Shown here: positions 57,001-64,000 of the stretch, in pieces | Layout of the letters: each line of letters starts with the position of its first letter | Position numbering within the stretch: position 1 is the first letter of the stretch | Source of the DNA: Tolypeutes matacus | Lineage: Eukaryota; Chordata; Mammalia; Cingulata; Chlamyphoridae | Direction of reading: 5' to 3' | Length of the DNA: 64,000 bases | Assembly: GCA_026826555.1 (NCBI GenBank) | Contig: JAKSZT010053887.1 | Coordinates: forward strand, 67,816,239-67,880,238 | The notes under the pieces: model-generated | The model's database searches: none | What the model was told of the DNA's origin: nothing | Seen by the model: the letters and a program-made list of their open reading frames with translations, nothing else | Translations under genes and position numbers: made by a program

Positions 57001-60000
57001 CATTTTTGCTGTTTTCTTTTGCTTTGATTTTGTTTCACATTGAAATAATTCTCAAAAAGAATTACCAGTGCTCTCACAAACAAAATAAGCTATATTAAGT
57101 CATGAAATATTCCTTTTCAGGCAAAGGTGAACAATAGTCCTATTATCAATAAATATCTCCAAATTATGTTACCTATTTTTTATATATAGAATTCCTAGAA
57201 TATTTATTGCATATATCTATAATTCATATATTCTATTTGCTTAATAAACAAACATGTAATAAGCTTTATATGTTAGTTGCAGTATTATATATAAAATCAC
57301 ATAAAAGCCAAAGTCTGTGAACATAATGAGAAAAGGTTCTTACCCTTGTTAACCATGAAATCTTAAAATTTTTAAAATATTGTTTTGGAACTTTAGCTTT
57401 GAAAAACATGTAATATTAGAATGCCCATACTTTGTGAGGCTTATCCTTTTGTTTTCAGTGTTGCCAAGGGAAGTGATTCATTTCAGTATTGTCATTGAAT
57501 GCTTTCTTCTGGTGTTTAAAATACTATGTGGAAAAATAGTAGCAATTCCCAAAACCTGCTCACCTAAATCTTTACAAATTCTTTATTTGTTTATGTTTAA
57601 TACCTTCCTTGTTGTTTAATTTATCTTAAAGCCTTATATTTTTATCAATGCCTATGAAATTGTTCCCATTCTACTTATGCCAATTTTCCTCTAAAATATA
57701 TTATACATGTATCAATAGATACATTACTCCAAATGTTTTTCATGCTAAACCAACAAATACAAAAAATAAATGCCTTTCTTTATAAAACATTTCCTTTAAC
57801 TATTGTCCAATTTCTTAAATCCCATTCTCCTCTCAACATCATATATTATAATGCCATACATGTATGTGAAACTATTTAATAGACATTGTTCTCTTTACCA
57901 GATACTTTTACTGGCAGGGTGGCCCTATCTTTAATTGGTTACATCCTTTGGTTATTTATACTCCAGAAGAGAAAAAAAACTGCTGCTCAAATTACTTTAT
58001 TCAACTTGATATAGTTCATTCCTCACTGAATTAAAAAAAAAATTAGTGGAGAGCACTAATAAGTAATAATTGACAAATCATTGACTTTAATTCAAAATTT
58101 TTAGCGTGTTTTGTTCACACAGCCTTTAACAGTTGCCTTACCAATCTTAAAAGATTTTTATTGTGAAGGTCAGGATATTAAGAATAAAAGTGAAAATACT
58201 AAGTGAAGGTAAGAAACTTTCCTAAAGCCATTAAGAAGGTATATCCACAATGAATTACTAAACTTCAATTTTAAACACTAGTGAATCTGAAATTGCTACT
58301 TTTTTGATAGGCTTCTTACAGGTTTCTCTTTCTAGTGACAGCTATACTTCAGGAATCATGTAACTATTTGCTACCACCATAAAGATCTTACTTAGCCATG
58401 ATCACATGCTGTTTCAATTTTCCAGCACAAAATCAGATATAATGTTTCTGTGCAGTCATTCACAATACTCTGTTTAAGGACCATAAGAATCAGAAAGTAG
58501 GCAGATTTAAAAGGGTGAACTCAAGATATAGTTTTTTTTTATTAAACAAAAATAATTTGAAGCAATTTTAAATCCATTTCCTTTTTTATTCTGTCTTTTA
58601 AAGTTAACTGGTAATATCTCTACTTTTTAGAACATAATTGAAGTAACTACTGAAATATTAAAAGTGATGACATCTGTATAACATTTTCTGTTTATCTGCC
58701 ATAGTCAATAATCTTACAAATAGCAGAAATAAATACTAGTCATCTTTTATTTGTGAAGGCATTAAACATCTTTGCAAAACTCAATGATATGTATTTTTGT
58801 AAGAAATTAAAATGCATGCATATGTTTTCATTTTGGAAAACTGAGTCAAATAAACAAGACAAGTGCAATGAAATAATCTTTAGAAAAATCAGTACTTGAA
58901 ACAGCATAATTTGAGAAACTGAAACATGAAAAATATGGAGATATTTACAAATAAAATGGTTTACTCAGTGTTCCTGTGATAAGCCAGTTGGGTAAGGTAG
59001 GGCACAGCCTTTAACAAAGAGCGAAAGAAAATTCATGATAATCCTAGGCTATTCAGGAGAAGGTCCTTCTGTAACTAGGCAGAGCCTCCTCTATCATCCC
59101 AGAACTTGTACCATGAAAAGATAGAAGGGTACGAACCGTGCAGCTATTGGTGCAGGCCAGTCTTTGCTGATTACAGAGCCCACTGTTTGGTTTTCCTTGG
59201 ACTCTTTTTAGGCATATGCTGCTCCTTCTTTCCCCTACTGTGAGGGGAAGACATAGAAAAATTCTGGAAATATTAGCAGTGGTTTTGTTTCCCATTGTTT
59301 CACAGTCTTAATCTGGTTTGGATGACTGCATTATTTTTTTTTTTGCATTACTCTTTATATTTTAAATTACCTACACATTTTCCATTTCCTCTCCTTTTTT
59401 CCTTGGTATTTTTGAATTTAAAAACACTATTTAATAAGGTATGCCCTTGAATTTCTTCAAATCCCAGCATGCTAACGATTATTAATAACTGCAACATCAA
59501 CTACGTGCATTAATTTATTTATACTCATGTTCTCTTGTCAAACTGTATATTATTAGCAAGTGAGTATAATTTTACAAACTTTATTTGAAAAATTGTAACA
59601 TGAGCTCAACAAATCAACTCACTTTCTTATATGAAAACATTGTAAAATCCATGAAAGCTAAGAGGTGAGAACATTTCTGACCGTGGTTTGATGAGAAGAT
59701 TGGAAAGATTTTATGGAGGAGGAGGAATTGAACCTAGCCTTAAAAGGTAGGTCATAATTTGGCAATAAATCACTTAAAATATTTAGGACTATGCCAGATC
59801 ATTAAAATAATGAGTTCAGTCATTTTGGTAGAGGAGCATGCGGTGATATGGGAAACAGCTGGTTCAGTTTTACTAAAATCTAGAGACTATGATGGGGATA
59901 TTGTAATGTTAAACTGGTAAAACAGGTTTGGGTAAGAATTTCCAGGCAATTGATTTGGGGTTTTTTTTGTTGTTGTTGTTATTTAAGATGTACTTAATAA

Positions 60001-60117
60001 AGAAAACTTAGAAAAAATACTGGTGCTTGAAAATGGATGTAACAACACTTTGCTAGTAAAATAGAGGTAATGAATATGTATAGTGGGGGAAAAGTGGAAG
60101 AAGTCAGAAGAGCTGTT
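57001..60117. other. Mostly unique AT-rich DNA
   Basis: 3.1 kb without LTR, L1 or DAS SINE that I can recognise. ORFs at 57380-57619 and 59053-59295 have no domain I recognise. A diverged antisense L2-like relic may lie at 59655-59930. Confidence 0.4.
59655..59930 (-). repeat. Possible L2-like relic, antisense
   Basis: 'ttttatggaggaggaggaat', 'tagccttaaaaggtaggtc' and 'gagactatgatggggatatt' follow the order of the same kind of antisense L2-like relic as at 63590-63960. Very diverged. Confidence 0.35.
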
Positions 60118-60235
60118 TCATTTATGTTATGTGACTTGGTTAAGTTATTGACCATTCTACCTCCGTTTCTTCAGCTGTAAAATGGAGATTATAATAAAAA
60201 TAAGTTCTGATTTCTTCACTGATATGGCGTATTGA
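60118..60235 (+). repeat. MIR SINE fragment, sense
   Basis: 'atgtgacttggttaagttat', 'ctacctccgtttcttcagct' and 'gtaaaatggagattataata' are the MIR core and 3' part. Confidence 0.75.
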
Positions 60236-60571
60236 AAATCATATATATGAACATATTTTGTATTTAAGTTATTTTTAAAAATAAGACACTTTGTGGAGAA
60301 AGGGAAGTTTCAATGGTATTTATCTTGCTTATGGAGACAGAAAATACAAATTTTTTCCTCAGTCCCAGAGGATTAATATGCAAAGACTTTCCACAAATGA
60401 ATAAAAGTAAAACAATGTAATTAGATAAGTGAATAAAATTATGAACAGGTGATTCAAAGCCACGAAATAAAATTGAGTTTTTAAATATTAGATATTTACC
60501 TTAACTTACCACAAACAAAGGAAAATGAAAGAATCAGTTGAATTTTTCATCTACTAAATTGGCAAAATCCT

Positions 60572-61152
60572 TATATTAGTCAGCCAAAGGGGTGCTGATG
60601 CAAAGTACCAGAAATCTGTTGGCTTATATAAAGGATATTTATTTGGGATAAAATCTTACAGTTACAAAGCCCTAAAGAGTCCAACTCAAGATACCATAGG
60701 AGGTACTTTCTCACCAAAGTCAGTTGCCACGTGTTGAAGCAAGATAGTGGGTGAGCTCTGCCTGGTCTCTCCTTCCTTCTTCATCTTAAGGCTCCGTGGG
60801 CTCAGCTGTAGGCTGGCATAGTGTTCATCTCTCAGGGCTTCCTTATCAGTCTGGCTTAGGGTTCATTTCTTTCCAGGCTTTCTTAGCTGCTCAGCTGCAA
60901 ACTGTCAGGTGAATGGTTCAGCTCTCTTCCTGAGCCACACAGATCTTCAGTATCTATGGGGTGGGGACTCAACCCTAAGCCACACCTTACTGACATGGTT
61001 GAATCAAAGCCCTAATCTTAACAGGTAATTTAATCAAGACATGTCAGCTGAATCAAATGCATTCAAAGGCTATCACACCCAGAGGAACAGAACAGTTCAC
61101 AAACATAATCTTTTTCTTTTTGGGGATTTATAAATAATATCAAACTGCCACA
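60572..61152 (-). mobile_element. MaLR-like solo LTR, family A, antisense
   Basis: 581 bp, starting TATATTAGTCAGCCAAAGGG (terminal TG mutated to TA) and ending 'atcaaactgccaca'. Perfect TSD atcct at 60567-60571 and 61153-61157. Contains 'tgccacgtgttgaagcaaga' and 'tcacaaacataatctttttc'. Slightly shorter than its siblings through internal loss. Confidence 0.92.
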
Positions 61153-61157
61153 ATCCT

Positions 61158-61630
61158 TAATGTGTGAACATACTAGTAGACTGTAGAGAAATGTTCACTT
61201 TCATTGCTTATGAAACTTGTTAAGCAATATTTACCCTTTACATAGCAATCCAAAATTATAATGCATATAGCTTTAAAGCCAGTAATTTTACCATTTCAGC
61301 AATTGCAAAAGAAACTGTGGAATGTTCTCCGGAATATGGGCTAGATTCATAAGTGGGTAGAAGTCCTTTATTTTCTTTAAAGGTGCATATAATTTTTCAT
61401 ATGTGCATGTGTCAATTTCATAACAAAATAATATTTTAATTAAAAAAGAAGGACATTATAAAGATCTAAAATCACTGTAATATAGTTTTGTTCTTCTTAA
61501 TAGAATTTATGTAGGTAATTCTTTTTTAATCTAATTTACTATGTGCCTATTTTCTCTGTGAGACCAGACCCATTAAATTGATCTTTCTAGACAAACATCT
61601 CTGTTTATTTTTATTGGTGGTTATTTTTAC
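61158..61630. other. Unique AT-rich DNA
   Basis: No gene or repeat recognised. Confidence 0.4.
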
Positions 61631-61640
61631 CTCAATGCTG

Positions 61641-61758
61641 TTTTTTGTTTGTTTGTTTTTTTGTGTTTTTTTTTTTTGAGGTACCAGGACCAGGGATTGA
61701 GGCTCAGATCATGTATGTGGGAAGCCAGCGCTCAACCACTTAGCCATATTGTCTCCCC
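61641..61758 (-). repeat. DAS-type SINE, short form, antisense (one of a pair)
   Basis: T/G-rich run, GAGGTACCAGGACCAGGGAT, 'cagcgctcaaccacttagcc' and head 'gtctcccct'. Left flank ctcaatgctg (61631-61640) is matched by ctcaatgttg (61880-61889) beyond the second SINE. Confidence 0.85.
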
Positions 61759-61781
61759 TTAGTTGGGTTTTTCATTTGTTT

Positions 61782-61879
61782 CCTTGTTATTTGTTTTTTG
61801 TTTGTTTGTTTTAGGATGAAATGGGAACTGAACCTAGGACCTCCCATATGGCTCAACTGCTTGAATCACATCTGCTCCC
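61782..61879 (-). repeat. DAS-type SINE, short form, antisense (other of the pair)
   Basis: 'gtttgtttgttttaggatga', 'gggaactgaacctaggacct', 'cccatatggctcaactgctt' and head 'cacatctgctcccc'. The usual segment between 'ggacctcccatatg' and 'gctcaac' is shortened. It shares an outer TSD with the neighbouring copy. Confidence 0.85.
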
Positions 61880-61889
61880 CTCAATGTTG

Positions 61890-62768
61890 ATTTTGATTAA
61901 TTTGGCTTAAGGGGAGAAAAATTCTATCGCTATGTTTAATTACCCACCCAACACTTCCCACCTAAAGTGGGAAATAAAATTTCTGACAAGAAGCAATCAT
62001 AAAATGATATGATCAGTTAGTTTAATTATCATGACTGTCACATGCTGTGATGTGTATTAAAGAAACCAATTTTAGCAACATGCTGAGTCCATCTTTATGA
62101 TTCTTTATGTCTTAAGATGTATTCAAACATCAAAATAAACATTTCAACTAAGAAATAGTTTATCATATACATTTAATGTATTATTTAAAAATCATCCACA
62201 ATTTTGGAAATAATTCTAGTCATAATCCTTTATTAACTTCCCTATAGACATTCTAAAATCACAATTAAATAGTTGCACAGTAATTTGCTTTCTATTAAGT
62301 TACAGGGTGCTTTACTTGCTTTCTTTAAAAAAAAAAAAGCTTAATATAAATAATCTACTTTATATTCTAATTTCTTTTAATTTAAAAAGGTTATTATATG
62401 CATTTTCTTACTTGAGCCTCACATCCTACCAATGAGAAAAACATGACAGCCATCCCAATTTGAGGAGAGAAGTTGAGGATAAATGGGGAGTAAATAACTT
62501 TTTCTTATGTTGTTCGTGTAGGACTTTAAGTCAATTTTGTGTTTCCATGTCACTCTTCTTTCTGATGCAAAACAGTTATCTCTATACCTTGAAAATAAGC
62601 TAGAAATTCAAAATTACCTTCAATGTGTTGGCTTAGAAATCTGAAGATATGTTAAAATGTAGATACCTGTATTAAGCACAGGTAGTAGGTGCTGTCACTT
62701 CCCAGCACATAGTAACCCTTTTGTCCTTATGATTCCTTAGAACATCACTTAGAATCCCACCTGACAGC
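61890..62768. other. Unique AT-rich DNA with a possible MIR
   Basis: No gene. 62395-62500 ('ttgagcctcacatcctacca', 'tgaggagagaagttgaggat') weakly resembles antisense MIR. Confidence 0.35.
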
Positions 62769-62781
62769 AGCTGCAGACTTT

Positions 62782-62884
62782 GTTTGTTTGTTTGTGTGTT
62801 TGTTTGTTTAGTTGTTTTTAGGAGATACTGGGGATTGAACCCAGGAATTCATACGTGTACCACTTGAGTTACATCTGATCCCCC
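62782..62884 (-). repeat. DAS-type SINE, short form, antisense
   Basis: (TTTG)n tail at 62779-62812, GGAGATACTGGGGATTGAAC, 'gtaccacttgagttacatct' and head 'gatcccc'. TSD agctgcagacttt at 62769-62781 and agctgcatccttt at 62885-62897 (11 of 13). Confidence 0.88.
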
Positions 62885-62897
62885 AGCTGCATCCTTT

Positions 62898-63589
62898 CCT
62901 TTTGCACAAAGTTTTTTTTTTTTTTTTGGCAGGTGGAACCCAATTTTGGAAAAAAATGGCAAGATATAATTGGTGTGGAATTTTTAACACCACCCTACTC
63001 AACCTAGGAGCATCCCTCAATCCATGACTGACCAGAACTGGGAAAAAACACTTAATGCTTATAGTGGCTCCCCAGATCCCTAGTCAGATTAAACTTCTGC
63101 TGCCCACAGTGGTGACTTGCTTAGTGTTGCAACCATTTTTAACTACCTTCCCTCCCCTGTATCACAATCTTACTCTACTCTCAGAGTTTTCTGGGATTGT
63201 CTCTGAATTAAACTACTTTCATTTTATATTTTAAGAAGAGAAGAAGCAAGCGTAAAGTTAAATATTAACATGGTTCAAGGAGACCAAGGATTCTATGAGT
63301 GCAGTGCTAGCAAAGAGCAGAAGACTGAGAAAGTTAGAAATGGTGGGGAAAAAAGATAGAGCCCAAGTCACGTCAGTCCTGTCATTAATTTATTTTAAAT
63401 TTAGTAAATATCAGTCTGCTGAAAAGTATAGGGACCAGCCATTGTGTGGTTTGACTCAGGAACTACTGATTTTAATGTCTTGCAAATATGTTTTCACAGA
63501 CTTAAGTATAGAATAGAATATAATTTTAGATTCAGGGCTGTAAAGATTATTCATTTGCTCACTTTAAAATATCTCCTATATTTCTATTC
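62898..63589. other. Unique DNA
   Basis: No gene recognised; T-run at 62911-62927. ORFs 62808-63020 (overlaps a SINE), 63295-63516 and 63444-63626 lack recognisable domains. Confidence 0.4.
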
Positions 63590-63960
63590 CAGTTCCAGGA
63601 CTGTGCATGCAGAATACAAACTGTGAATAAAACAAACAAAATATTCCTGCCTTAATAGAACGTACATCCCAGTGAGGGTTTGGGGAGATGGAGATAGACT
63701 TTAAATAAATGTAACAAATAATAATTAAAGGAATGGGAAAGGTAGATATTTTTAGTAAGGTGATCAGGAAAGGCATCCTTGAACAGTGAACTCTGAACCA
63801 AAATATGAAGAGGGTGAAGGAGTTAACCATGATAGTAGAAGAAGTGCAGTTCAGGTAGAGAAATAACCAGGGCAGTTTCCTGAGGCTTTAGAGGGCCTAA
63901 AAGTTTTAAGAAACTCCAAAGACATGCAATGTGGCTGGAGCAGAGTCAGAATCTGTGATT
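63590..63960 (-). repeat. L2-like relic, antisense
   Basis: 'tattcctgccttaatagaac', 'gggagatggagatagacttt', 'gatcaggaaaggcatccttg', 'gaagaagtgcagttcaggta' and 'acatgcaatgtggctggagc' follow, in order, a widespread antisense L2-like mammalian relic. The 84-aa ORF at 63576-63830 is a shadow. Confidence 0.5.
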
Positions 63961-64000
63961 AATGTGTTTCAATGATTTTTTCAGATCATGGTCTTAGGAG

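Noticed and set aside
24895..61152. Family A as a DNA transposon (the ends look like inverted repeats)
   Set aside because: First impression from opposed copies. TATA and AATAAA positions, TG...CA ends and 5-bp TSDs fit LTRs instead.
1..64000. CRISPR array, operon, phage or other prokaryotic system
   Set aside because: Base composition, MIR/L2/L1/DAS content and absence of packed ORFs show mammalian nuclear DNA.
1..64000. Nuclear mitochondrial insertion or rRNA/snRNA pseudogene
   Set aside because: I looked for familiar mitochondrial, U6, 7SK and 5S segments and saw none.

Overview
This is 64 kb of mammalian nuclear DNA with no complete host protein-coding gene that I can support. The organism is most likely a xenarthran, and specifically an armadillo (Dasypus lineage). 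The reason is at least thirteen copies of a tRNA-Ala-like SINE with the hallmarks of the armadillo DAS-SINE family: a short form headed by GGGGAGCAGATGTGGCTCA, and a longer form headed by GGGAAGCGGCTGTGGCTCAA with a GTTAGCTGACCCAGCGAGCA middle and an AAATAAATAAAATCTTT tail. The DNA is AT-rich, as expected of a gene-poor, LINE-rich region.

Layout. 0-4.9 kb: mostly non-repetitive, with a MIR at the left edge, two DAS SINEs and an old MaLR LTR. 4.9-19.6 kb: a near-continuous bed of minus-strand LINE-1 of different ages, holding DAS SINEs, one MaLR-like LTR and two probable minus-strand retrocopies of mRNA 3' ends. 19.6-24.9 kb: mainly unique DNA with one DAS pair. 24.9-26.9 kb: three nested LTRs of one family. 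27.5-28.0 kb: an unidentified minus-strand ORF with a splice-acceptor-like sequence, the only ORF here not explained by a transposon that looks worth checking. 28.1-39.3 kb: three plus-strand L1 copies, one with its whole 5' UTR and target-site duplications (TSDs) but lacking most of ORF2, and one long but dead. 39.3-64 kb: unique DNA with scattered LTRs, a deleted Tigger1-type DNA transposon, two ERV1-like solo LTRs, MIR and L2 relics, and more DAS SINEs.

Almost all structure here is a record of insertions. The order of events can be read from nesting and TSDs: ancient MIR/L2 and old L1, then Tigger and MLT1-type LTRs, then two xenarthran-looking MaLR-type LTR families (9 and 2 copies) and younger L1, then DAS SINEs on top. 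No rRNA, tRNA gene, CRISPR array or operon is present, and none is expected. Family names come from remembered consensus features, not from a database search. The ORFs inside L1, LTRs and Tigger are broken transposon remnants, not host genes.
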